DNA of 45,782 nucleotides from Nitrospirae bacterium GWC2_57_13 (GTDB taxonomy: Bacteria; Nitrospirota; UBA9217), in NCBI GenBank assembly GCA_001805055.1, contig MHDZ01000077.1, positions 1 through 45,782 of the forward strand, written 5' to 3'. The translations under genes were made by a program, and so were the position numbers. This document shows, piece by piece, positions 34,042-41,793 of this stretch (positions are counted from its first letter, which is position 1; each line of letters opens with the position of its first letter). Under the pieces are notes generated by a model. The model was not told where the DNA came from, did not search any database, and saw only the letters and a list, made by a program, of their open reading frames with translations.

Positions 34042-34896
34042 CACGCGGGCGTCGCCGCGGCCCCTGTTGATGCGGCGGGCCAGAACCGTCTTCCTGAACA
34101 CATAGGCCAGAACGAACATGACTATGTTCAACAACACGATGGTCGCCCCCGTGGGAAGGTTCATCACAAAGGACCCGAAGATCCCCGCGACAACGGAAAA
34201 GACGGAAAAAACCACGGCCCAGATGATGGTCGCCCGGAATCCACGCGCCACTTGCAGCGCCGCCACGGCGGGCACGATCAAGAGGGCCGAGATGAGCAGG
34301 ATGCCCACGACCTTCATGGCCAGCACGACCGTCAGCGCCGTGAGCAGGACCAGCACCACGTTGATGCGCCGCGCCTGAATGCCCGAACTGCGTGCCAGCT
34401 CTTCATCAAAGGTCACGGCAAAGAGGTCGTTATAGAAGAGACCGACGGCCGAGACCACCACAACGAACAGGATGACGGCGATGACCACTTCGTTGCTGCT
34501 GATGGCAAGGATGCTGCCGAACAAAAAACTGAAGAGGTCCACGTTGAAGCCGCCCGCGGCGCTGGCAAGCAGAACGCCTGTCGCGATTCCCAGGGATGAC
34601 ACGACGCCGATTGCCGCGTCACCGTAGATGCGCGCCTTCTCGGTCAGCTTCAGAATGCCGAAGGACGACAGCAGCACCACCGGGATTGCCGCCACCGTGA
34701 CGGCCGATGGCTCGACGCGCAGTATGAGCGCTGCCGCAACTCCGCCGAAGGTCACGTGGGCAAGGCCGTCGCCGATGAGCGACAGCCGCCTCAGCACAAG
34801 GAACACGCCGAGCACAGCGCACAATGCGGCGATCAGCGTGCCGGCAAGGAGCGCCCGCTGAATAAATGCGTAACCGACCAGGTCAGCGAGTTCCAT
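34030..34896 (-). CDS. znuB: Zinc/manganese ABC transporter permease ZnuB
   Basis: 288 residues from the ATG at 34896 (GAGGAGCCG just upstream). It is an ABC-3 family permease with about eight membrane segments (for example QRALLAGTLIAALCAVLGVFLVLRR, IGDGLAHVTFGGVAAAL, ISALLIVPAVAALQVARG). It forms the channel for zinc with ZnuC. The start overlaps the end of znuC by 14 bases, so the two are coupled. Zinc rather than manganese is inferred from the His-rich substrate-binding protein. Confidence 0.92.
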   Translation of the reverse strand: MELADLVGYAFIQRALLAGTLIAALCAVLGVFLVLRRLSLIGDGLAHVTFGGVAAALILRVEPSAVTVAAIPVVLLSSFGILKLTEKARIYGDAAIGVVSSLGIATGVLLASAAGGFNVDLFSFLFGSILAISSNEVVIAVILFVVVVSAVGLFYNDLFAVTFDEELARSSGIQARRINVVLVLLTALTVVLAMKVVGILLISALLIVPAVAALQVARGFRATIIWAVVFSVFSVVAGIFGSFVMNLPTGATIVLLNIVMFVLAYVFRKTVLARRINRGRGDARVAPL

Positions 34897-35671
34897 CGGC
34901 TCCTCGCTTCTCTCCGTGATGACGGTGGCATATCTGATGCTGCGCATATTCGCCGAAGAACTCCGTCATCTCGCCGGACTGGCAGAACGCCCCGAAGGTC
35001 CCGTCAAAGACCACTTTTTTGTCTAGATACAGGAACCGCGTTGCGTACTGGCCGATGCTCCAGGTGTCGTGTGTCACCAGGATGATGGTGGTGTGCTGCT
35101 TCCGGTTCAGATCGCTCAGCAGGGAGTAGAAATTGCCCCGCGTCTCGGGGTCAAGGGCAGTGGCCGGCTCGTCCAGGATCAGCAGGTCCGGTCCTCCCAC
35201 CAGGGCACGGGCCAGGAGCACGCGCTGCTGCTGCCCTCCTGACAGTTCGCCGACAGGTTGCCGCCTGATGCCGCTGATGCCCATGAACTCCATTGTCCTG
35301 GCCACGGCCTCGTCGTCGGCCCGCGACGACATTTTCGGAAATTTCTTGCCCGCCAGCAGCCCGAGCCGCACGATCTCATCGACAGTGCCGGGGAAATGGG
35401 GATCGGCGTATTTAAGCCGCTGCGGCAGATAACCGATACGGCGCCATGTGCGGAACGCCGGCAAATTGGTGCCGAATAATTCAATGGAACCCTGCTCGAC
35501 GGGCACCAGGCCGAGGACAGCGCGGATCAGCGTGCTCTTGCCTGATCCGTTGGGACCCACAATGCCGAGATAATCGCCCACATGGACCTCAAACGAAATA
35601 TCCCGGAGCGCCTCCGAAGATCCGTACCGGCAACGCAGATCCACCACGCTCATCGCCGGCGTCATCGGCAT
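34883..35671 (-). CDS. znuC: Zinc ABC transporter ATP-binding protein ZnuC
   Basis: 262 residues. Walker A GPNGSGKST, Q-loop GYLPQRLKYADPHFPGTVDE, signature LSGGQQQRVLLARAL, Walker B LLILDEPATALDP and H-loop VTHD are all complete. The C-terminus is His-rich (QHQICHRHHGEK), a common trait of zinc uptake ATPases. Its start overlaps the end of znuA by ten bases. Confidence 0.93.
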   Translation of the reverse strand: MPMTPAMSVVDLRCRYGSSEALRDISFEVHVGDYLGIVGPNGSGKSTLIRAVLGLVPVEQGSIELFGTNLPAFRTWRRIGYLPQRLKYADPHFPGTVDEIVRLGLLAGKKFPKMSSRADDEAVARTMEFMGISGIRRQPVGELSGGQQQRVLLARALVGGPDLLILDEPATALDPETRGNFYSLLSDLNRKQHTTIILVTHDTWSIGQYATRFLYLDKKVVFDGTFGAFCQSGEMTEFFGEYAQHQICHRHHGEKRGADGTR

Positions 35672-36687
35672 TGGAGCCCCGTGCGCAGATTTTCCAGGTT
35701 CCTGCCCATGAGCGACAGATAGGTGGCGCCCGAAGCCAGATCGTCACGGCCCACGTTATGCAGTCCGTGCAGACGCAGAAGGGACGCGCCGGTCTCGGCG
35801 GCGATAACCTGCGCGGCCCGGGGCGTGATCAGTTCTTCGTAAAAAATATAGCCGATCCCGTTCTTCCTCATCAGGGCGATGATCTCCATGAACTTCCGCG
35901 GTGTCGGCTCTGCATCGGCTGTTGCCGGATAGGCAGATACGTAGGTCAGGCCGTATCGATCCGCAAGATAGCCGAAGGCCGAGTGGCCGCCGTGCAGGAA
36001 CAGTCTGGTCCTGCAGTTTCCCAGGCCACGGCTGAACGACTCATCGAGGTGGTCCAGTTCCCGCAGATATGATTCTGCATTGCGCACATACCAGTTCCCG
36101 TTTTTTGGGTCCCTGGCTGCCAGACCCGCGGCGATGTTCTGCACCATCTTCCTGGCATTCGGGATGCTAAGCCAGATATGGGGGTCTGCGCCGCCCTGAT
36201 GGCCCTGCCCTTCATGCGCGCCGTGATCGTGATCATCCGCCTGCCGGCCGCTTTTCTTTGCTGCAAGTGGAAGAAAACGAACCCCACTACTCGCATCGAT
36301 CACGACCAGGCCGCGCTCCCTGCCCACTCCCTTTACCAGCTGAGCGGCCCAGGGCTCCATGAAGCGGTTCGTGTACACGAAGACCGCTGCCTTATTCACC
36401 AGGACGATGTCTTCCGGCCGCGGTTCGAATCCGTGGGACTCCACGCCCGGCGGCAGCAGCAGCTTGACGTCGACCTTGTCCCTGCCCACGTGACGGACGA
36501 AATCATAGAGAGGGAAAAGCGTGGTGACCACGGACAGTCTGCCCGATGCCGGCGCCTGTTCCGGCCGATCGCAGGCGGCTGCGAACAGCAATGCCAGCGC
36601 AAGGACTGCCGCCATGGTCCGTGCCGGGCCACGCACCCAGGACAGGGATAGGATCAGGAGGCTGCATCTTGAGCGTACCCGATGCAT
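35662..36687 (-). CDS. znuA: Zinc-binding lipoprotein ZnuA (substrate-binding protein)
   Basis: 341 residues; lipobox LLFAAAC (Cys39). It is a cluster A-I metal-binding fold with a long central helix. A His-rich loop follows the first zinc ligand region: SHGFEPRPED, then DDHDHGAHEGQGHQGG, then DPHIWLS, then FLHGGHSAFGYLADRYG. The His-rich loop is typical of zinc-specific ZnuA. Its ATG shares a base with the stop of the upstream holin-like gene (TAATG), with AAGGA nine bases before it, so the long N-terminus and coupled translation are preferred over a start at 36615. Confidence 0.92.
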   Translation of the reverse strand: MHRVRSRCSLLILSLSWVRGPARTMAAVLALALLFAAACDRPEQAPASGRLSVVTTLFPLYDFVRHVGRDKVDVKLLLPPGVESHGFEPRPEDIVLVNKAAVFVYTNRFMEPWAAQLVKGVGRERGLVVIDASSGVRFLPLAAKKSGRQADDHDHGAHEGQGHQGGADPHIWLSIPNARKMVQNIAAGLAARDPKNGNWYVRNAESYLRELDHLDESFSRGLGNCRTRLFLHGGHSAFGYLADRYGLTYVSAYPATADAEPTPRKFMEIIALMRKNGIGYIFYEELITPRAAQVIAAETGASLLRLHGLHNVGRDDLASGATYLSLMGRNLENLRTGLQCR

Positions 36688-37082
36688 TACTCTTCGTCCT
36701 TCTTCCTGCCTTCCACTTTCTTAATATACACGACCTTGCCGTCGCCGCTCACGAATAGATTCAAGAGCCAGCTGGTCAGGCTGATGAGCAGGGCGCCCAG
36801 AAGGGCGGCAGTAAACGTCTCGACCACAAAGCCCGGAACGAGCCAGGCTACGAGCTGCAGCATCAACGCATTAATGATGAGCGTGAACAAGCCGAGCGTC
36901 AGCAGGTTGATCGGAAGGGTCAGCAGCAGCACCACGGGACGGATAACGGCGTTCACCACGCCCAGGATGCCCGCGGCCACGATCCCCATGCCGATGCTCT
37001 GGATCACGATCCCGTCGATGAAGATCCCGGCGGTCACCAGCGCCAGGAGATTGATGGACCAGCGCAGAAGAAAACCGAACAT
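36687..37082 (-). CDS. Phage-holin-IV-like small membrane protein (YvlD family)
   Basis: 131 residues with four hydrophobic segments in the order of the YvlD/phage holin family 4 superfamily: FLLRWSINLLALVTAGIF, GIVAAGILGVVNAVIRPVV, LPINLLTLGLFTLIINALML and ALLGALLISLTSWLLNLF. It has a charged tail (KKVEGRKKDEE). Despite the name these are ordinary chromosomal proteins of unknown role. AGGGGG precedes the ATG. It is first in the znu unit, from the promoter at 37106-37134. Confidence 0.88.
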   Translation of the reverse strand: MFGFLLRWSINLLALVTAGIFIDGIVIQSIGMGIVAAGILGVVNAVIRPVVLLLTLPINLLTLGLFTLIINALMLQLVAWLVPGFVVETFTAALLGALLISLTSWLLNLFVSGDGKVVYIKKVEGRKKDEE

Positions 37083-37105
37083 GCTATCCCCCTAAAAACG
37101 CCAGA

Positions 37106-37134
37106 ATCTTAGCATACTTGGATGCTCTTTGCAA
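37106..37134 (-). promoter_or_regulatory. Sigma-70 promoter of the holin-znuA-znuC-znuB unit
   Basis: On the minus strand TTGCAA (37134-37129), 17-bp spacer, TAAGAT (37111-37106), preceded by TGC (extended -10). I saw no clear Zur-type operator. Confidence 0.65.
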
Positions 37135-37170
37135 CCGGGGAAAAGGGTACCGAATACAGCATGCCTGTGC

Positions 37171-37183
37171 TATACTGCAAAAA
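37171..37183 (+). promoter_or_regulatory. Extended -10 promoter giving a probably leaderless glycerate kinase mRNA
   Basis: TGC-TATACT (-10 at 37171-37176) would start transcription near 37183, which is the A of the ATG. No purine-rich ribosome site precedes that ATG. A -35 is poor (TACCGA at 37148). Confidence 0.5.
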
Positions 37184-38511
37184 TGGCATCAGGAACACTC
37201 AGAGAAGCTGCCGAGCTGATCTTCCGGCATGCGGTGAGCGCCGTGGACCCCTGCCGATGCGTGCATTCCCATCTTTCCCGCACCAATGAACTGCTGAAGG
37301 CGGGCCCGCGAGAGTACCGGCTTGATGACTTTACGCGGATTCTGGTCGTCGGGGCGGGCAAGGCGTCGGCGCCCATGGCGCGGGCTGTTGAGGAGATCCT
37401 CGGCAATCGCATCACGGACGGCCTGGTGTGCGTAAAATACGGCCATACTGATGTTCTGAAGCGCGTGCAGCTTCGCGAAGCCGCCCATCCCGTGCCGGAC
37501 GAAGCCGGCGTGATTGCGGCCCGGGAGATGCTCGATCTCATGAAGAACGTTGATGAGCGGACGCTCGTCATCTGCCTGCTTTCCGGGGGCGGTTCCGCCC
37601 TCTTCGTCTCACCTGCCGAAGGGATCACGCTCGCCGACAAAATGGAAACAACGAAGCTGCTGCTGGCCTCGGGCGCGGACATCAGCGCCGTAAACACCGT
37701 GCGGAAGCACCTCTCAGCTGTCAAGGGAGGCCGCTTCGCTGCGGCTGCTGCGCCGGCCACCCTGCTCACCCTGGTCCTGTCCGATGTGATCGGCGATCCG
37801 CTGGACGTTATCGCTTCGGGCCCCACCTCGCCAGACCCGGGCACCTATGCCGACGCACGTGCGGTGCTGAAGAGCTATGGACTTCTGGAGCGTGTGCCCC
37901 GGAGCGTCCGCGAAGCGCTGGAGAAGGGCGCTGGCGGAGCAAAGCCTGAAACGCCGAAGCCGGGAGACCCGCTGTTCCGGTCCGTGCAGAACCTGATCGT
38001 CGGAAACAACCGGCAGGCTTTGACAGCCGGGCGCGCAAAGGCAGCGGAACTGGGATTCAACACCATGGTCCTTTCCTCGCGCCTGCGCGGGGAAGCGAGG
38101 GAGATCGCCAGGGTGTTCGCTGCAACGGCATTCGAGATCAGGGAGATGAACGAACCGGTGGCAGCACCTGCCTGCGTACTGGCCGGCGGCGAGACAACGG
38201 TAACGCTGCGCGGCAGCGGGAAGGGCGGACGGAACCAGGAGATGGCGCTGGCCTTTGCACTGGAGATCTCCGGCTTGGAGAACGTCCTCCTTCTGTCCGG
38301 AGGAACGGACGGCAATGACGGCCCTACGGACGCTGCCGGCGCCTTTGCGCACGGCAAAACCCTTTTTGCAGGCTCAGGCAAGGGATTGAGCGCATCGGAC
38401 TATCTGGCGCGGAACGATTCGTACCATTTTTTCGAGCCTCTGGGCGATCTCCTGATCACGGGCCCGACGCGCACGAATGTCATGGACATCCAGGTGCTGC
38501 TCGTCCGGTGA
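37183..38511 (+). CDS. Glycerate 2-kinase, GckA/TtuD (MOFRL) family
   Basis: 442 residues from the ATG at 37183; the frame reaches TTG 37129 but that region is promoter. ILVVGAGKASAPMARAVEEIL, LLSGGGSALFVSPAEGI, NTVRKHLSAVKGGR, LVLSDVIGDPLDVIASGPTSPD and the C-terminal MOFRL block (CVLAGGETTVTLRGSGKGGRNQEMAL, then LLSGGTDGNDGPTDAAGA) identify a type II glycerate kinase phosphorylating D-glycerate, usually to 2-phosphoglycerate. The following gene dephosphorylates a phosphoglycerate-derived osmolyte, so both deal with glycerate metabolism. Confidence 0.93.
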   Translation: MASGTLREAAELIFRHAVSAVDPCRCVHSHLSRTNELLKAGPREYRLDDFTRILVVGAGKASAPMARAVEEILGNRITDGLVCVKYGHTDVLKRVQLREAAHPVPDEAGVIAAREMLDLMKNVDERTLVICLLSGGGSALFVSPAEGITLADKMETTKLLLASGADISAVNTVRKHLSAVKGGRFAAAAAPATLLTLVLSDVIGDPLDVIASGPTSPDPGTYADARAVLKSYGLLERVPRSVREALEKGAGGAKPETPKPGDPLFRSVQNLIVGNNRQALTAGRAKAAELGFNTMVLSSRLRGEAREIARVFAATAFEIREMNEPVAAPACVLAGGETTVTLRGSGKGGRNQEMALAFALEISGLENVLLLSGGTDGNDGPTDAAGAFAHGKTLFAGSGKGLSASDYLARNDSYHFFEPLGDLLITGPTRTNVMDIQVLLVR

Positions 38512-38514
38512 ATA

Positions 38515-38551
38515 AGGGACAGTCCCCCTGGAATCTAAGGGGACTGTCCCT
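38515..38551. repeat. Perfect 13-bp inverted repeat after glycerate kinase
   Basis: AGGGACAGTCCCC (38515-38527) pairs with GGGGACTGTCCCT (38539-38551), loop of 11. No T run follows. Each arm is itself a partial palindrome (GGGACAGTCCC). It resembles dispersed palindromic repeats; one copy only in this window. Confidence 0.65.
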
Positions 38552-38577
38552 GTCTCATTCGTACCTGACGAATTGCC

Positions 38578-39396
38578 ATGCCTATGCGATACAACATCAT
38601 CATATTCACCGACCTTGACGGCACGCTGCTGGACCTGCGCACCTACTCTTTCGACGCGGCCCTCCCCGCTCTTCGCATGATCGCCGACAACGATGTCCCA
38701 TTGATCCTCTGCTCCAGCAAAACGCGGGCAGAGATCGAACACTACCGGAAAAAATTGGGCAACGAACATCCCTTCATTGCCGAGAACGGAGGGGCGCTCT
38801 TCATCCCTGAAGGATACTTTGCAGCCTCCTTTCCCTACAAGGAAATGCGCGACGGCTATCACGTCATCGAACTCGGCACACCCTATGCGACGCTCCGAAA
38901 AGCGCTCAAGAATGTGGAGGCGGAAGGTGGCTTCCGGATCAAAGGCTTCGGTGACATGACGACAGAGAGCGTGATGGAACTCACCGGACTGTCCCGACAG
39001 GAGGCGGAACTGTCGCGCCAGCGGGAATATGATGAACCCTTCGTGATCGAGAAGGGCGAGGAACAGGAAATCATTGCAGCGATCAGGAAAAAGGGGCTCC
39101 AGGTCGCACAGGCCAGATACCTGCACCTCCTGGGCGCGAACGACAAGGGAAAGGCCGTGACGATCCTGAAAGGACTCTACCGAACCGCCCGCCCTGATGC
39201 GCGCGCCATGGCCCTGGGTGACAGCCCCAATGACCTCCCCATGCTCCAGATCGTGGATGTCCCTGTTCTCGTCCGGAAGCCTGACGGCTCCTATGATCAG
39301 CGCGTCTTCTTTGACCGGCTGCAAAAGGCCGACGGCATCGGCCCTGAAGGATGGAACCGGGCCGTGATCGATTTTCTCACCTCATCGCACCCGTAG
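38578..39396 (+). CDS. mpgP: Mannosyl-3-phosphoglycerate phosphatase (HAD-IIB)
   Basis: 272 residues. HAD motif I FTDLDGTLLD (Asp12, Asp14), motif II LILCSSKT, the MPGP-type PFIAENGGALFIP, and motif III/IV LGANDKGKAVTILK with ALGDSPNDLPML. It would remove phosphate from mannosyl-3-phosphoglycerate to give mannosylglycerate, a compatible solute. The matching synthase (mpgS) is not in the window; related HAD enzymes acting on glucosyl-3-phosphoglycerate are an alternative. Two ATGs (38578, 38584) are possible and neither has a clear ribosome site. Confidence 0.85.
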   Translation: MPMRYNIIIFTDLDGTLLDLRTYSFDAALPALRMIADNDVPLILCSSKTRAEIEHYRKKLGNEHPFIAENGGALFIPEGYFAASFPYKEMRDGYHVIELGTPYATLRKALKNVEAEGGFRIKGFGDMTTESVMELTGLSRQEAELSRQREYDEPFVIEKGEEQEIIAAIRKKGLQVAQARYLHLLGANDKGKAVTILKGLYRTARPDARAMALGDSPNDLPMLQIVDVPVLVRKPDGSYDQRVFFDRLQKADGIGPEGWNRAVIDFLTSSHP

Positions 39397-39680
39397 CGGA
39401 CAGATCTTTCCTGCTCTTTCAATGCTCGCCCTGCCTGTCGGTTCTCAGGCAAAGGCTTTGATTTTTCTCGGTGATCTCTGTGCGCTCTGTGGCCGACTGC
39501 TCCCAGGTGTATCCGCTGTTCAAGATTTTATCCGCGTCCAAATGCCTTTCAGGTCGAGCAATTTCCTCCTGCCGGATGTAGTCGCGGGAAATTAGCATTT
39601 GACTTTGAGTAGTTTGTATGCTAAAAATTCAATGACTTAGCTGGTATTTCTATGAAAGACTGTGAGGATTGACCGGATCT
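39397..39680. other. Gap with repeat-like sequence and the aminotransferase promoter
   Basis: Around 39460-39495 and 39520-39545 it carries phrases of the 'gtgatctctgtgcgctctgtggc' and 'ttatccgcgtccaaatgcc' kind seen in other gaps here. A promoter lies at 39599-39627. No gene is evident. Confidence 0.5.
39599..39627 (+). promoter_or_regulatory. Sigma-70 promoter of the aspartate aminotransferase
   Basis: TTGACT (39599-39604), 17-bp spacer ending in TGC (extended -10), then TAAAAA (39622-39627). The start is about 47 nt before the ATG at 39681. Confidence 0.6.
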
Positions 39681-40877
39681 ATGGGAATAGCAAAAAGAGC
39701 GCTCGCCATCAAGCCGTCCCCCACGCTCGCCATGGCGGCGCGGGCCAAGGCCATGAAGGCCCAGGGCATCGACGTAGTGGATTTTGGGGTAGGTGAACCG
39801 GATTTTGACACGCCTCAGCACATCAAGGACGCAGCCAAGAAGGCCATCGACAACGGCTTCACGAAATATACGCCCTCATCCGGCACCGATGAGCTCAGGG
39901 AGGCGGTAGTCCGGAAGTTCAAGACCGACAACGGGCTTGAGTACGACAAGACGCAGGTGCTCATATCCTGCGGGGCCAAGCAGAGCCTCTACAACATCGC
40001 CGAGGCCCTCTTTGATCCGGGCGATGAGATCATCATACCGGCGCCCTACTGGGTCTCCTACCCCGACCAGGTGGTCCTGAATGACGCCAAACCGGTCATC
40101 GTCGAGACCACGGAAGCGGAAAAGTTCACGCTCTCGGCCAGGAAGCTCGAGAGCGCCGTGACCAAAAAGACGAAGGCCATCATCCTGAACAGCCCGTCGA
40201 ACCCCACGGGCCTCGCCTACGATAAAAAGACGCTTGAAGAGATCGCTGCCGTGGCAATGCGCCACAAGCTCTACGTTATTTCTGATGAGATCTATGAAAA
40301 GCTGATCTATGACGGATTTACCCACACCAGCATCGCTTCACTCGGCAAGGAGATCAAGGACCTGACCATCGTCGTGAACGGCGTGTCCAAGTCCCACGCC
40401 ATGACAGGCTGGCGCATCGGCTTCGCGGCAGGCCCCAAGGACGTGATCACGGCGATGGCCAACATCCAGAGCCAGAGCACGTCGAACCCCGCGTCCATAT
40501 CGCAGAAAGCGGCCCTTGAGGCCCTGACCGGCTCACAGGATTTCCTCAAGGTCATGAACGCCGAGTTCGACAAGCGCCGGAAATACATGGTAGAGCGGCT
40601 GAACAGCATCCCGGGCGTTTCCTGCCTCATGCCCGTCGGCGCCTTCTATGCCTTCCCCCGTGTTTCAGCTCACTTCGGGACGCGCTCCGCAGGCGGGAAC
40701 GTCATCAAGAACTCCTCCGACTTCGCGAACGTCCTGCTCGACGAGGCCAGGGTGGCGCTTGTATCGGGAGATTCCTTCGGCGCCGACGCACACATCCGCC
40801 TGTCCTATGCCACGTCCATGGAGAACGTCCGGAAAGGCCTGGACAGGATCGAAGGCATGGTTAAGGCGCTGAAATGA
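39681..40877 (+). CDS. aspC: Aspartate aminotransferase, class I PLP-dependent
   Basis: 398 residues from the ATG at 39681; the frame reaches a TTG at 39669, which has no better signal. FGVGEPDFDTPQHIKDAA, KYTPSSGTDELREAV, NSPSNPTGLAYDKKTLEEIA, ISDEIYEKLIYDG and VNGVSKSHAMTGWRIGFAAGP, with the PLP lysine at Lys237 and the substrate-binding Arg of GWRIG, place it in the I-gamma aspartate aminotransferase group. These transfer amino groups between aspartate and 2-oxoglutarate; some also use prephenate. Confidence 0.93.
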   Translation: MGIAKRALAIKPSPTLAMAARAKAMKAQGIDVVDFGVGEPDFDTPQHIKDAAKKAIDNGFTKYTPSSGTDELREAVVRKFKTDNGLEYDKTQVLISCGAKQSLYNIAEALFDPGDEIIIPAPYWVSYPDQVVLNDAKPVIVETTEAEKFTLSARKLESAVTKKTKAIILNSPSNPTGLAYDKKTLEEIAAVAMRHKLYVISDEIYEKLIYDGFTHTSIASLGKEIKDLTIVVNGVSKSHAMTGWRIGFAAGPKDVITAMANIQSQSTSNPASISQKAALEALTGSQDFLKVMNAEFDKRRKYMVERLNSIPGVSCLMPVGAFYAFPRVSAHFGTRSAGGNVIKNSSDFANVLLDEARVALVSGDSFGADAHIRLSYATSMENVRKGLDRIEGMVKALK

Positions 40878-40970
40878 ATTGCTGGGCGGGATACACGGGT
40901 TCCGCGGCAATTTGTACTTTTCAATTTCCACTTTTCAATTCCGCTTTTTTAGCGGGATAGGGGGTTCTTC

Positions 40971-41708
40971 ATGAAAGCTTTGGCCTATCTGTTGCTGCTG
41001 CTCCTGACCGGCGGAGGCGCCTTTTTTTATATTACGATCCATGAGCCCATGGCAAAAGAATACGGCCGCATGAAGATCGGGATGCCGGAGTTCGATAAAG
41101 CGACTGCCGAGCTGAAACGGTATAAAGAGCGGGAAGCCTGGACGCAGGATGCCGTCAGCACGCTCCAGGCAGGACTGCAAAAGGAGATCACCGAAGGCAA
41201 GGCCGAGGTCGCTGCGGCCTTTGGCGGAGCAGTGGTGGTCAATATCGCCGAGTCTGTCCTGTATACGCCCGAATCCGTCACCTTCGCCAAGGACAGCCGC
41301 CAGACCATCGAGAACCTCGCGTCGGTGCTCAAGAACCTCAAGGGCCTGAAGGACAAGGAGATATCCATCGGCAACATCACGGAACCTACCAAAGCGCAGC
41401 GCGCAGGCGGAAAAAAGATCCCTGCCAGGTCAGGCCGGGACATCGCCTCGGACCGGTCCAATGCGCTCGTAAAGGCCCTCGAAAAACAGGGTGTACCCGA
41501 GGAATCCCTCATTGCGTCGGCCTACGCCCCGAAGCAGTCTGACCGGGGTTTCAGGATCAAGGACAAGAAAACGATCATCGTCATTGCGACGCCGTTCAGC
41601 CCGCAGTCGACCGCGCCTGCTGCTGCGGCAGCCAAGCCTGCGGCCGCACCGCCGCCTGCGCAGCCGCAGCCGATCCCCATTCAGCCGGCCCCTCCCAAAA
41701 GGCCGTGA
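40971..41708 (+). CDS. OmpA-like protein with one membrane anchor and Pro/Ala-rich tail
   Basis: 245 residues. An N-terminal hydrophobic segment (LAYLLLLLLTGGGAFFYITI) serves as anchor or signal; a coiled coil follows (about 35-75). An OmpA/MotB-type domain is at about 85-205 (NIAESVLYTPESVTFAKDSRQTIENLASVLKNL, then GRDIASDRSNALVKALEKQGVPEESL, then IVIATPF). The last 35 residues are Pro/Ala/Gln-rich. It may bind peptidoglycan. The canonical Asp and Arg of the binding site are only partly recognisable (ASDRS). A strong GGGGG-containing site precedes the ATG. Confidence 0.75.
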   Translation: MKALAYLLLLLLTGGGAFFYITIHEPMAKEYGRMKIGMPEFDKATAELKRYKEREAWTQDAVSTLQAGLQKEITEGKAEVAAAFGGAVVVNIAESVLYTPESVTFAKDSRQTIENLASVLKNLKGLKDKEISIGNITEPTKAQRAGGKKIPARSGRDIASDRSNALVKALEKQGVPEESLIASAYAPKQSDRGFRIKDKKTIIVIATPFSPQSTAPAAAAAKPAAAPPPAQPQPIPIQPAPPKRP

Positions 41709-41793
41709 CCGGACGAATGGGGAGCTATCGAGCAGTGCATGACCAATTCTTCTCGGCAGAAGTCAGAAACGCCGAACAAGACTAAGGACGCCC

